Assembly (NCBI GenBank): GCA_036936605.1
Contig: JAUPFV010000001.1
Location: 209,047,138 to 209,111,137 of the forward strand
Reading direction: 5' to 3'
Origin: Limnanthes douglasii subsp. nivea
Lineage: Eukaryota; Streptophyta; Magnoliopsida; Brassicales; Limnanthaceae
Length of the DNA: 64,000 nucleotides
Part shown: piece by piece, positions 1-12,570 of the stretch
How positions within the stretch are numbered: the first letter of the stretch is position 1
Layout: each line of letters opens with the position of its first letter
The notes under the pieces: generated by a model
The model's input: the letters and a program-made list of their open reading frames with translations, nothing else
Told to the model about the DNA's origin: nothing
The model's database searches: none
Translations under genes and position numbers: made by a program

Positions 1-2200
1 AAATTTAAGAATTTTCACTTTAGTATGCATTCCCGTGACACATTCGATCCAACGACAAAACCGGAATAATAAATAAAACCTAACAAACATTCAGCAATAG
101 GATTATTCATGACTATCTCTGATATATGACCTAAGTGTTTGTACCAAAGATTTCTTAAATTGTAACAGTTAGAATTTAGTTTATTGTATACATGTGTGCT
201 CATTGTTTATTTGTTATGTTCAATAATATTTAATAAATACAACTTATCAGTTATTGGTTAGTTATGTAGTTCTTGCCATATTATTATCTAAAGAAATAGT
301 TATTTTACTATTCTTACAGTAAAATGTCTAATACATAAAAAAAATCAAATTCCTTTCACATGAATGTACATATAAAAAATATGCAAATATAGTAAATGTT
401 CACTAGAAAACAAAAATTACAAATGACAAATGATAAAAACTAATGGGAACAATCGTCTGTTGTATATATTAACACATCATCATCACTAAGCTTCGACTTC
501 TTAATCTACATTGCATATAAATATAAACATAGGTGGTCGCATCTATATCACTCCAACATGTGCTTCTTGTAAATGAAATCAAATTAGCTTCTTAATATAC
601 TAGAGTTATGAAATTAATTTTATCTTTCATATAAGTTTGGTACTTTTCATACTCTCTTTTGATATGTATTGTCTTCTTGGAAAATAAATATCAACGTACA
701 ACACACGAGTCTTTATATTTCCTTTCTCCTAAACTGAATCCTTATAAAGTTTGTGGTATTATAAAATTTCCCAGCTTGATCCGGATAAGAAACTCGAACA
801 ATTATATATATTAGGGTCTGAAGGTTGAGTTTCAATCCAAAATCTGAAGTTCTAAGTATATTAGAAGGGTGAGTTTTTATTAATACCTAAAATATATCAC
901 AACTTCATGATGTGTACAAGTGTATCTCCGAACAATATTTATCTATTATTGGTTTTGGATGGTTCATACATAGAATGTATGTATTGAATGCCGAGGCCAA
1001 GACTCCAAATGATATTGATATAACATTGGCGAAATTACAGGAGTAGCATGAAACCGAACATACCATGGCTCAATTTAAGGAGAAAGATATGCGAGTATAT
1101 GTAGAATTTTATATTTTTATTAATTTAGTTTTATATATTTTTCTTTAGTACTATTAATCTTAATGTTTTTTATTACCTACACTTCCAATTGAATATGCTT
1201 AATTTAGGTTGAGATTGAGAGATAATATCTTTTTTAAAACTATATTAATACCCTAAATTTAACGAGTAATATAAATTCTACGACCATGACCTTTTGAAAT
1301 CAGAACTAGGTTCATATATGTCCCAATTAATTATTTTTATCCTCTAAACAAAAATAAGTAGAACAGTTACTTCTTTTCAATTATTCTATCCTTTCTGTAT
1401 CACTCTCATTTGTTCTTAGTTACTTAACAAATTACTCTTTAACGTAGTTAATAGATATTTTAATAGTATTATGACACTTCAAATATAATACTAGTGTAGC
1501 ATGTGTTGCATTTGAACGACTTGAATTTATTCGCATTCTGTATTGTTTTAAGAAGATGGACAATATCACAACTCTATGCTACCGATATAGGACTATGGTG
1601 ATTCATCTATAAGTGTCACATTAGTTCAAAATCAGTATTTGATACCAAATAAGATGATTATCCTTATAGGGTACCAATCACTTAACAAAATACTATAATA
1701 CCCTTGTTTGTAACATTAAATACTAACTTTTAACAACAAAATAAGTTTTTTTTTTTTTAAGTTTATATCTTTTGATTTGTAATTTCAAAAATAAAACTGA
1801 AACCACCGTTGTGTTTATATTTATCAGAAGAATTAAACAAGTGGTCTATAAAACTGTTAAAAATATCAAGTTAATACTACTAAAAATTTAAAACTGCTAA
1901 TTAGCATAATTAATTCTTTTAATACTGCTAATTAGCTTACCGTCTGGTTATTCTAATTCCATAATGTTGGATCTTGTTGGTTCGATGATTAAGAAATTTA
2001 TGGTCGTATTTTATTATCCACGACAAAATATAATTTATACATTTTGGGTAAATGACAAACAATTCACATAATGATGCTAGAGCTTCCTTTAAAGAAGACG
2101 AACCAAAATGCAACAAGCACATCAATATATTAGTCTTGTCTATTAACAGACTACATCAAAGTAGCTAAATCAAGCAACATTGTTTTTTCTATTGTTCCAT
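1..2200. other. AT-rich intergenic sequence, no gene recognised
   Basis: No open reading frame here resembles a known family on either strand. Poly-A/T runs and short AT-rich repeats dominate. A short stretch near 970-1110 has a codon-like reading on the + strand with one stop, but I could not assign it to a family. Confidence 0.6.
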
Positions 2201-2215
2201 CTGTGGTGCTACATT

Positions 2216-2445
2216 GTTGGCCACTGGCGCCAGATTGGCCGGCCACTCGTGCCACATTGGCCGGCCACTCGTGCCACATTGCTAGTTATTGGCACAACAT
2301 TTCTCGGCCACTGGTGCCACATTAGCCGGCCACTGGCGCCATATTGCGGCCCACATTGGTCGGCTACTGGCTCCATATTGATTGGCCATTAGAGCCACGT
2401 TGTTAGGCCACTGGCGCCACATTACCGGCCACATGCGGCAGCAAT
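2216..2445. repeat. GC-rich minisatellite, ~22-bp unit, about nine degenerate copies
   Basis: The unit is close to GGCCACTGGCGCCACATTGG and recurs about nine times with variants (ACTCGTGCC, ACTGGTGCC, CATTAGAGCC). Some units carry short insertions. The array is strikingly GC-rich within AT-rich surroundings. The GGCGCC and GGCC cores make each unit partly self-complementary. A 70-codon open frame across it is only a by-product of the repeat. Confidence 0.85.
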
Positions 2446-3338
2446 CAAACAAAATCTTTTTTTCTGGAATTTATCCAAAATCGATACCAAACACATACAC
2501 AGAGATTTTTCTCAAGTCAACCCCGATCCTCATTTTAAGAACTGAAATGGGTTTTTAAAAAATTGAAAATTTGAGAATTGTTAATAGACCGTTTCATTTT
2601 ACATTGTACGGAATGCTATTAATTAGCCGTATTAATTTTTTCAATACTGCTAACTAGCAGAACTACAAATGACAAGATCTGATAAGAAATAAAGTTTTGC
2701 TTAAAAAGGTGACAATATAAACAGAGATTTTAGTAACATAGAACAAAGTTTTGCTTAAAGGGTGACAATACAAAAAGAGATTTCAGGAACAGAGAGCTGA
2801 GACCGATACATTTTTTTTTTTTAGATATGAAGCAGAGTGGTATATATATTGAGAAAAGAGAAGAAATAATTGCAGCCCACCCGTCCTCCCTTTTTTTCAT
2901 AAAGGTGGTTAGGTTAAAGTATACATAGTGGTGGTTTTGTCATCTTTAATTATAATATTAGCTGCACCGTATTGTATTGTTTTCTTATATAAAAATACAA
3001 AAATGTAAAAATATTGTTGTTCGAAAGATCAATTTACATTCTAAAATCCAATTAAAACAGAGTCCATAATGCAAGAAAATGGATTTGCAATGACGCTAAC
3101 ATTATTAGTTTTGTAGAGACGTCAAAATAAATGAGTTTAATAAAAAATAGTTTTGAAAATCAAACATTATTTTTCGAACTTCAATTAAAAAAAAGGTTAA
3201 AAAATAAACAAAATCATCGGAGACAATCACTTATGAAAAAAATCCTATCAAATTTAGCTATGTATATCCGTAGATGCTGAACTAGTTGGATGATGATACC
3301 CAAACTCTGTATCATTATTGTGACCGCATTTAAATGCA
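2446..3338. other. Gene-free AT-rich stretch
   Basis: No coding or RNA gene was recognised, only short repeats (see the 54-bp duplication at 2691-2798). Confidence 0.5.
2691..2798. repeat. 54-bp direct tandem duplication
   Basis: A segment beginning AAAGTTTTGCTTAAA and continuing through GGTGACAATA to an AGAGATTT motif occurs at 2691-2744. It is repeated with a few differences at 2745-2798. Confidence 0.7.
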
Positions 3339-3373
3339 TTATATATATGTATATATATATATATATATATATA
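3339..3373. repeat. (AT)n microsatellite
   Basis: About 35 bases of alternating AT, interrupted by one GT step. The tyrosine/isoleucine-rich open frame across it is an artefact of the repeat. Confidence 0.95.
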
Positions 3374-3399
3374 ATTTCTCTAATGATCATGAACACCTA

Positions 3400-5900
3400 T
3401 CTAGCTCTAAAATGTGTTATATCCTCTCTTACGGGAAATAAATAGATTGGTGTCAATCACGTGAATGTAAATCATTTTACTAATATAAGTAAAGTTTTAA
3501 ATTAGATATAAATTATTTTTTTTAAAATTATAATCGTATATTATTTATTTTTTGACAGATTGTCATGGATTTCAAACAAACCATTACCGATAATTTATCC
3601 TGTATGGCCTAGAATTTGTTTCACTAAGACTAAAAGTTGGTTGACTCCATTATTTAAATGAGTTTTTAAATTTACTCGAATTAAATCTGATAAGCCTTCT
3701 AAAAAAAAGAGCAATATAGTAACGGACATAACTAAGAATTAAAGTCATTAAGTAGTTACTTTTGTTAATGTTCTTATGATCATAATATTTTACTTTTATT
3801 ATTGTAATTTTATCTTCAAACTATATGTTATGGTATTGTTAATCGTATCATTCATGTTGTATTTATTTTAATAAATTGTAAAAATTTAATATACTTGGAT
3901 TCATATAATCTAATAATATGGTACAAGTTCTTATGAAAATACAAACGGACCAAAAACAAGTAACTAACATTACACAAAGATAAGTATTAACTTACGCACC
4001 TTTTTACCGGTGGTACTCGACAAGCACCAAATTTATGTGTTTCTTTAAAAATATACACATTCACCTCATCAAGCTGCTTATAATGATCATATCAGTAAGA
4101 TGTAACGAGAACATCTGAAATAACATTTGTCTTGCGTTATATAAAAAGTCAAATACTTAAAAGTTAGAACTGACTTTAGATACGTCAACGTATCTGAGAC
4201 TTCTTTAGAGTCATGAGGGAGATGCATACGATACGATTTAGACCGTACATGTAGTAAAATTTATAGAACACAACATAAAAGAATTATGTTGTTTCTTCGC
4301 TTCTTCATCCAATTTTATTAACCATACATCTTCAATCATAGTCCAATCTATATTTTATACCTAAAATAATTTTTTTATAAATTTCTCTAGTCTGTATGTA
4401 TATTAATTTCTTTTAAGATAATTATATTGGACGTATGACCAAGCAAAATGTTGCGCATGACATTACATGCAATAAAATATCGACACGTGACATATATATG
4501 TCTTATTTGTTTTACAAAAACACAACTAAGTCCTAGATGATATCTGAAAATTAGATGCTAAACACCTAATTCTGAGATGCCATCTTGGAATTATTAAAAC
4601 ATCTATAAATTAGATGTAAAATATATTGTAAATTGATGACGGCTAATTCCAAGATATCGTCTCAAAAATTAATTTTTATTTAAAATATCATGTGAAAACT
4701 ATTATAAACCTACAAACATTACCAAAATAAATAAACATTCAGCATGTTTAAAAGTAATATCGAATAAACATTCAGTATTAACCTAAATAATGTAAACATT
4801 CAACGTCTTGAAACAACAACATAAAACAATATAATACATAGTTTACTTAAAACAATAACATACATAGTTTTGTAAAAAAACAACTACTATTTAATTTTAT
4901 AACTACTGCTCACTTTTTAAAACCGCGTGATGCAACCTGACACAAAATTTCTCATCTACAACTCGTTGATTCTGTCTCTGTACTCATCCTCAATCCTGAA
5001 ATAATCAGTGATTATATTTTATTTATTAGTCAAATGAATGTGTTCCTCAAGGATAGATAAATGTTTGTCTCGGTTGATATTATGTACAATGTGTCATATT
5101 GTTTTGGTAATCTATATTTTATAATGGGCGGTATTGATTATAATGTCGTACATTCTCATACTTTCTCTATTTTTTTGTTCCTCTAAATATAAATATTCAG
5201 ACCAATATTTCTAAACTAAATCATTTCAATCCACGAACATACTTTTGTTTTCACCTCTTATAGCCAGTTTTTTCTTGTACGATACAATATATAATAAATA
5301 TGTCAAAAATTTATAAACCATCAAACTAGATATGTATGCCTCAATTTGTATCACGTCTCCGTTATCAAGCTATGTTACATTTGGTTAAATACATTAACCA
5401 CTTTTTAATAGACATTTAAGATATGAATGCTTTGATTAAAAAACATAACCTTTAGAAATTTTAATGTAATAATTAATATCATATTTAAATAAACTTAATG
5501 TATTATTATCTTTTATTTAAATACATAAAATGAAGTAATATAATTAATAAAATATAAAATAAAAGGATAATAGTACGTAAAGAGACAATTTCATTTAGAT
5601 TAATGTTTTTAAACGATTATTTAAACGTACCGAATGAGCATTTTGTATTTTTTTCAATTAGTCGTAAATAAGAATAGTAAAAGTTTAGATATATATTTTA
5701 TTTTATTGAATTAAGAAGTTTAAAAACAAAATTGAGACTCAAATTGCTAATAGACAGCGACTTAATTTTATTTTGCAAACCGCCCTTAAAAAGTATTTTT
5801 TTTTTCAAACACCATCTAGAATATAAATTACTTCAATCGAAGAGTACTCGTAAAATAAAATGATGTATAATTAATCATAAAAGACAATCAAGAAGAATAT
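3400..5900. other. Gene-free AT-rich stretch
   Basis: Both strands were read for transposon protein motifs, terminal repeats and RNA genes. None was recognised. Confidence 0.5.
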
Positions 5901-5929
5901 AAAGGATAATACATTGTTTGGAATGGAAT

Positions 5930-6477
5930 CGGCAATACTGATGGTTGTTGGTTATCGCTAAGTTACAAGAATCTGCCAAATTATTGTAACTTTTGCTATC
6001 ATTTAGGCCATAAAAAATCATGGTGTAAGAAGGATCCGAGTAATAGCAAGGAAAAGTACAATGAATAAGAAATCATAAGCAAAACCAATCTGGTCGCACG
6101 CAATCTTGAAGCCACAGAACAAAGCAAAGGTCAACCAAGGAATGTTGAATCAAGTAATAGGGTTGTTAACCTAAAGATCAAATCTATTGTTATTCAGTAT
6201 AATCAGAATACTGAAGAGAACAACAATTACAAGAAGTTACAAGTAAATTCATCATCTTCCAAAAATCCATCAACAAACTACAACTCTCCTGAAACCAAAA
6301 CACAAGAAACACATACACCAGAAGATATGGAAATCATTGAAGAACTTCAGAAACTAGATCAGGATTACAAGCACAATGACTCCTTTGATTACGATAAGAT
6401 CTGCTCTAGGAAAGCAACTCCAATTCAAGAAAATATTGAGAGCACTCCCAACACTCCAAACCAAGGCTTAGGACACT
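5930..6477 (+). pseudogene. LINE ORF1 C-terminal fragment with CCHC zinc knuckle
   Basis: ORF1 of plant L1 elements encodes an RNA-binding, nucleocapsid-like protein that coats the element RNA. The reading frame contains CNFCYHLGHKKSWC at 5985-6026, an exact C-x2-C-x4-H-x4-C zinc knuckle. It is followed by a low-complexity tail rich in Asn, Ser, Glu and Lys, which is usual for the C-terminus of this protein. One stop lies shortly after the knuckle (near 6066), and the frame then stays open to a stop at about 6475. The N-terminal domain is not visible, so this is a 5'-truncated remnant. Confidence 0.75.
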
Positions 6478-6595
6478 GACATGGAATTCTACGAGACTCT
6501 AAATCGGAAGCTTAAGTCTGCAAGAAAAAAAAAGAATAAACTTGTCATGAAGTCCCCGAGGTATTCACGAGCCAACAAACACCATCATTCTTACT

Positions 6596-7250
6596 ATGAC
6601 AATGATAAAGATCATTAGCTGGAATGTCAAAGGTATCACTACCAATACAACTGTCAAAAGACTGAAATCTATGCTTATTAAAGAGAAGTTAAAAATGCTT
6701 GCAATACAAGAACCTCTGGTCAAGATTGAGAGATTAGATGAAATTGCCACTAAACTGGGGTTTACAAACTACATTTCCAACATGTCAAACAAGATATGGT
6801 TTTTTTTGGAACAAATACATCAACATTAAAACTCTTATTGACCACATTCAGTGCTTACATCTTGATATAACCTACCCTGACTTAGAAATCAGTTTTCTTT
6901 TAACCATCATTTACGCAAAGTGTCAGAGACTGGATATAAAAACCCTTTGATATCAACTTAAAAACATCTCTTTTACTAAGAAAGACTGGATTACAGTAGG
7001 TGATTTAAATTTTATAGTTACACTGAGGATCCGATGGGTTGTTTGACTTTTTGCCACAATAGTATAGAAGATTTTAACGAATCCATAAGGAAATATCAGC
7101 TAGAAGATGCTAGGTTTGCTGGTTCCAGATTCACATGGAACAGAAATACTAAATGGAAGATTAGATCGCGCTCTTATTCACACTATTTGGTCCAAAAGGT
7201 TCAAGGAGACCCAGGTTCTTCACATGACCAAAATTTGTTCTAACCATGCT
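6596..7250 (+). pseudogene. LINE ORF2 endonuclease (APE-like) fragment
   Basis: The N-terminus of plant L1 ORF2 is an apurinic-like endonuclease that nicks target DNA. The frame from 6596 opens with KIISWNVKGI, followed by LAIQEP; both match the first conserved blocks (the Asn and Glu metal ligands). A frameshift near 6800 moves the reading into the next frame. The later block SRFTWNRNTKW (about 7125-7165) corresponds to the family's GSxFTW segment. The catalytic Asp-Asn region between them is poorly preserved. At least two frameshifts and several stops are present. Confidence 0.8.
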
Positions 7251-8365
7251 CCTCTCCTTATTAGTTTCTCTCTCAACGCTCATAAAAATAACTTTAAGTT
7301 TATGAATATGTGGACATTTGATAAAAACTTTCTTTGCTTTGTTAAAAAAAATTGGCATCAAAAGATGGCAGACAATCCTCTTCAAGTAGTCTGGCACAAA
7401 TTGAGAAGATTAAAGAAGGGTCTCAAGGAGTGGATTCTAAGCATTTCAGCAATATTTTTTTACAAAGTCAAAGTTACTGAGGAATATGTTAAAAAATTGG
7501 AAACTCTTCACTATTCTACTAATACTCCTACTATTAAGGTTGCTCTAAAAAAATCTAATAGCCTTGACCTTCAAGCATTGAGAATGGAAGAGGACTTCTG
7601 CAAACATAATTGTTATAGTAATTGGTTGAGACACGGGGACATAAATACTAAAGTGTATCACTCCTATGTTTCAAAGAAAAGAAGAAAGAATGTTAGCAAA
7701 AGTATTAAAAATGGCACCAATTGGATCATTGACCTTGAGGATATTGGTAAATCTGCGGAAAACTACTTTAAAACTATTTGAATAAGCTATCCTTATGATA
7801 ATGTTAAAGATAAATCTAAGAAGATGCAAGACAAAATCTTTGACAATGTCCGTAAGCTAGTCACCATGGAGGATAATGATTCATTACTTAAACCATCTAA
7901 TGAAGAATATATTTTGAGTATTATTAATGCTATGAAACCCTCAAGTGCAGCTTGGATCGATGGTTTCAACATATTTTTCTATAAAACTTGTTGATAATCA
8001 AGATTGATCTTTGCAAAGCTCTTGATGCATTTCTCCAGGGCCAGAAGATTCTTGATGGTATTTTTTCTACAGGTTTATGCTTAATTACAAAATCTAGTAA
8101 TCATATATGCTTGAACAATTATAGACCTATGGGTTTGTGCATAATGCTAAATAGAATCATGTCCAAGCTAATCAATTCTAGGCTTTCTAGAATTCTGCCT
8201 AACATTATCTCTAATTCTCAAAGGGCTTATATAAAATATAGATTTATCCATGAGAACATCTTGACAGCTAAAGAGTTAGTTTATGACTTAAACATAAAGC
8301 CTAAATCTGGAAACATTATAATTCAATTGTTGTCACCAACCAACTTGCAATGGCTACCGTATTAA
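7107..8365 (+). pseudogene. LINE ORF2: endonuclease end and reverse transcriptase N-terminus
   Basis: A 224-codon open frame (7107-7781) contains GRLDRAL and the SNHAPLL block, which mark the end of the endonuclease and its catalytic His region. The linker to the reverse transcriptase follows. After a stop, 7988-8365 carries the RT fingers: NNYRPMGLC, then ISNSQRAYIKYRFIHENILTA-type sequence, characteristic of plant L1 RT. The frame stops just after the point where the palm motif with the first catalytic Asp should begin. The YxDD box is absent, so this copy cannot encode an active RT. Confidence 0.85.
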
Positions 8366-8619
8366 TATACTCTCAAATTATGTCTATTTCTGATCTAACC
8401 CTACCTTTAATTAATAAATTAATATATTAATAAAAATCATCCATATATCAACTACTATATTTCAATTTCTAACCCTACTACCTTTTTTCATATGAAAATT
8501 CATCCATATATAAACTACTATATCACAAAACTAGTAATACCATTAAATATGATTTCTTCATACCATACTGCTTGTCTCTTATACTTTGCCTACAACAATG
8601 TGACGACAACCAAAATTTA

Positions 8620-8982
8620 TCTCCTTTAATGGCTGAATCTATAAACTTACTAGATGGCTTTTTAATCTGTAATAAGAACAAATGGGTTATGATAGACATA
8701 GAAACAGACTCTTTATTGCTATTTAATCTTCTTGCTAAATGAAGCTTTCCTTGGTACCTTAACCTTATTCTAACAATCTACACAAGTTTAATAACTTCAT
8801 TTATGACTATTAAGCACATCTCAGGAGTCCAAAATCAAGTTGCCGACAGGCTAGCTAAGTGGACTCCAAGATGCAAGAAAAAGTATAACATAACTCATTT
8901 TCAGGCTCCAGACCAGCTTCAAGCCATTATTCTTCTTGCAAGTTTAGGGTTGGGGTATATCCACCCTAACCCTAATGACTAA
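8620..8982 (+). pseudogene. LINE ORF2 C-terminal RNase H fragment
   Basis: The + strand reading from about 8628 gives MIDIETDSLLLFNLLAK, matching the ExDS segment of plant LINE RNase H. After a stop it continues as GVQNQVADRLAKWTP, corresponding to the catalytic N-x-x-A-D-x-L-A motif. The C-terminus ends with a stop at about 8980. A related copy of the same domain lies on the - strand at 29841-30305. The domain digests the RNA strand of the RNA-DNA hybrid. One stop lies inside the domain and its start is missing. Confidence 0.75.
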
Positions 8983-9096
8983 TGCATTTCTAATTGATGA
9001 TTTACAGTTAAATCGAGATTTACAATTGCTTCCAGTGCTTTGCTCGTAGTATTCTTTTTGTTCAGTAATCATGTAACAAGTTATCTTTCCAGTTGA

Positions 9097-9265
9097 TGTT
9101 AAGAAACAAAGAGAGAAACGAGAGAAATAGAAAAAGGAACAAACCGCTAGACGGCTAGGGTTTTGTATTATTCAGAAGTGTGTAAATTAGTACATCATAT
9201 GCTCCTATTTATAATAAAAGAAAGCTAGCGGGCTTGGGCTTTATATGGGCTTTATATTCTTAGCA
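9097..9265 (-). repeat. Copia 3' LTR (169 bp)
   Basis: On the + strand it runs from TGTTAAGAAAC to TATTCTTAGCA. It is nearly identical to 12977-13162. The end bordering the polypurine tract identifies it as the 3' LTR of a - strand element. The near-inverted ends TGTTAAGAA / TTCTTAGCA are typical of copia LTRs. Confidence 0.93.
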
Positions 9266-12200
9266 CCCTCCCTCAAACTTACAATGCAACAGTAATAAGC
9301 ATTGAGAGTTTGTCACAAAGAAAACGAAACCGCGCTGAGCCTTTGTGAAAATACCAGCAATCTGCAAAGCTGATGGAACATACGGAAGCGAGATGGTGCT
9401 GATCTGAAGATGATGTCGAGTGGAATGACAATTTATTTCAATGTGCTTCGTCCTCTCATGAAAAACTGAATTCTTTGCTATCTGCATGGCGCTTTTGTTA
9501 TCACAATGTAGGGAAGTTGGTTTAGTAACATTAACCCCTATATCTGCAAGAAGCCATCGTAACCAAACAATCTCACATGTGGTGACAACCATAGCACGAT
9601 ACTCAGCTTCAGTAGACAATCTAAAGACAATATCTTGTTTCTTGCTTTTCCATGATATTAATGAATTTCCAAGGAAAATATAGAAACCCGTAGTAGATTT
9701 TCGGTCATGAGGATCACTATCCCAATCAGCATCGCTATAGGCATGCAGTTCAAATGAAGAGGTCGAGGAAATAAAAGGCTCTGGAACTGAGTGCCACGAA
9801 GATATCTCAATATTCGAAGAACAGCTCCCCAATGAGTAGATGTAGGAGCAGTAACAAACTGACTTACCACATGAACAGCATAAGCTATATCTGGCCGAGT
9901 AACTGTAAGATAGACCAAGCTCCCTACAAGAGTTCGATATAGACTTGGATCTGACAAAGGAACGCCATCAGTCGGAGAATACCGAGCATTGGTTTCAAGA
10001 GGAGTATCTACCGTTCTATTATCAGAAAGTCGCGCTCGTTCGAATAAATCAGATATATATTTTGTATGAGAGAGAATATAATCTTTTGGAGAGTGAGCCA
10101 CCTCAATACCTAAAAAATATCGTAATAGTCCCAAGTCTTACATCGCAAAACGCTGAGCCAAATCACGTTTTAGTGCTGCAATGCCATTAATATCATCACC
10201 TGTAATGATCATATCATCTACATATAGGGATAAAATAATTCGTCCTACACTAGTACATTTGTTAAACAAGGCCGAATCGTGATTACTAGCAAGGAAACCA
10301 AGTGAAGTTATAACCGTAGAGAATTTTTCAAACCAGGCACGAGGAGCTTGTTTGAGTCCATATAAGGCTTTCCTAAGTCGAAAAACTTCACCTGGTTGGT
10401 GAGCAACACCTGGAGGAGGAGTCATGTAAACCTCCTTATGAAGATCACAATTCAAAAATACATTTTTGACATCGAGTTGGAAGATTTTCCATTGGCGAAC
10501 AGAAGCAACCGCAATAAGAGTACGAACAGTCGTCATTTTTGCCACTGGGGAAAATGTTTCATCATAATCCATACCATACTTCTGTGAATACCCTTTTGCT
10601 ACAAGACGAGCCTTATATCTTTCAATAGATCCATCAGATTTTGTTTTAATTTTAAAAACCCATCGAGAACCGATTATATGCTTACCGGATGGAGGCTTAA
10701 CTATACCCCATGTATGAGTTTGGTAAAGAGCAGTGAGCTCTTCGACTATTGCAATTTGCCAACGAGGATCAGAAACAGCTTCTTTAAACGACTGAGGTTC
10801 ATATAAATCATGTATTTTTGCTATGAAATAGGCAAAAGGAGCTGAGTAAGAAGAATACGCAAAATCTGGTAGTCTGGTAGACTTACTTGTACGAGTAGAT
10901 CTTCTAAGGGGTGGAGCTGGTGGTTCACTAAAAGAAGAAGCTGAATCAGGACTTGATGGAGCAGAAGTAGTATCAGTTGTAGTTGATGTCTCATGAGCTG
11001 TCACATCAATATCAATGGGTATGTCGCTATTATTTTCAAATGGATCAATAGTCTGAAGTTTGGTACTTGTTATATCATGTGATTTCGTTGGAATCGAATA
11101 AAACGGGATATGCTCAAGAAAAGTAACATGTCGAGAGAGATAAAGTTTCTGACTAGTGGGATCAAAACAACGATAACCTTTCTGTCTAACACCATAACCC
11201 AAGAAAACACATATTACGGATTTAAGGCCCAATTTGTTGCGTTCTACATGAGGACGAATGACAAAACATGTACATCCAAACACTCGTAAGGAAGAATAAT
11301 TTGGAAGTTGTCCATATAACTTCTGAAAAGGAGACATCCCTGCATTATGAGCAGTGGGAATTTGATTAATCACATATACAGCAGTATGAATTGCTTCTCC
11401 CCAAAAAATAGTAGGAACCTCAGCAGATAAAAGTAAAGAACGAGCAGTCTCAATAAGATGACGATGTTTTCTTTCTGCAACACCATTCTGCTGAGGGGTG
11501 TCAGTGCAAGAAGACTGATGTATGGTACCATCAGATGCAAGTAACTGAGTAAAATCATTGGATGTATATTCACCCCCCAAGTCACACCTGAAACATTTTA
11601 TTACAGCAGAATATTGAGTCTTAACAAGTGCCCAAAGTTCTCTATAAATTCCAAGGAAATTGGATCTCCGTTTCATAAGGTAAACCCAATTATATCGAGT
11701 ATAATCATCGATGAAAGAAACATAGTACGATGAACCACCCTTTGTGGAGACAAGAGATGGACCCCAGACATCAGAATGAATAATATCAAACGGAGCAATA
11801 GAGGAAGAAATACTTTCATTAAACGGTAACGCCGAAAATTTTGCAAGTTTACAACCACTGCAATCCGAGATATTAAAAGTGTTTAGCTGACCTAAAGCAC
11901 CTGTAGAGACTAAGAACTTTAAACGCGATGTAGATACATGTCCAAGACGAGAATGCCAAAGATAAAACTTAGACGATGAAGGATTCAAACGAAACGAAGA
12001 CAAATCAACACCAGAGGGAGCAATATCAGTCAAGTATGTTTTTTCACTATCAACACCATAGACATCCATATCTGTTACTTCGAGTTTCTCCAAAACATAG
12101 AGTTCCCTTATTTTACAACCTGTCCCAATCATTCTTTGGGTCTGTTGATTTTGTATAGCACAAACAGAGTCGGAAAATTAGACACAATAACCAGATTTAC

Positions 12201-12570
12201 ACAATTGACTAACCGAAACTAGATTCAAAGCAAGGGTTCGAACGTAGTAAACATCAGATAACGATATATGAGGGGTACAAACAGAGCCAATACCCTCTAC
12301 TGTCATTGGTGTAGCACTAGCAGACAAAACAGATATGGGTGAAACATGAGACAACGAAACAAAGTTCGACATGTGAGGTGACATATGATGAGACGCACCC
12401 GAATCCAAAATCCACAATGATGAATCAATACCTGAAGTGGAAGACGAGGACATACCCGAATGGTATGCAGATGTAACAAAGTTCTTCTTATCATATTTTC
12501 CTATCATGTTTGCAATAAGATCCACAATCTCAACAAAACTGCTCCACTGTTCCAGTTGCACTTTCTTCAC
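9260..12570 (-). pseudogene. Copia pol: protease, integrase, reverse transcriptase, RNase H
   Basis: This is the element's replication polyprotein. From right to left: aspartic protease with LDSGASHHM (about 12400); GAG-pre-integrase with LWHSRLGHVS (about 11960); integrase core with DVWGP, FIDDYTRYNW, GGEYTS and TPQQNGVAERKH; RT with SRWVFKIK, ALYGLKQAPRAW and YVDDMIITG (about 10205); then RNase H with YSDADW, STEAEYRA and HIE. An in-frame stop separates protease from integrase (about 12165). A second stop follows the RT (about 10137). A frameshift near 9765 joins RT to RNase H. The catalytic motifs are otherwise preserved, so decay is modest. The start given is only where the open frame begins; gag is missing upstream. 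Confidence 0.93.
9266..9277 (-). promoter_or_regulatory. Polypurine tract of the copia element
   Basis: Read on the - strand it is TTTGAGGGAGGG, directly abutting the TG that opens the 3' LTR. This is the expected plus-strand priming site for reverse transcription. Confidence 0.85.

Larger units (their letters stand above)
5930..9090 (+). mobile_element. Decayed L1-type LINE (non-LTR retrotransposon), internally deleted
   Basis: Remnants appear in the order expected for a plant L1 element: ORF1 zinc knuckle (5985-6026), endonuclease (6596-7250), endonuclease-RT linker and RT N-terminus (about 7250-8340), then RNase H C-terminus (about 8640-8980). Between about 8340 and 8600 the RT palm and thumb are missing, so the element carries a large internal deletion. 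The 3' untranslated part probably continues to the copia insertion at 9097 and may resume after 13162. No poly-A tail or target duplication was pinned down. Many stops and frameshifts make it non-autonomous. Confidence 0.85.

Noticed and set aside
2180..2392. 70-codon frame across the GC-rich minisatellite
   Set aside because: Low-complexity His/Trp/Gly repeats with no start context. It is explained by the tandem repeat.
3214..3396. Isoleucine/tyrosine-rich small frame
   Set aside because: It is produced by the AT microsatellite.
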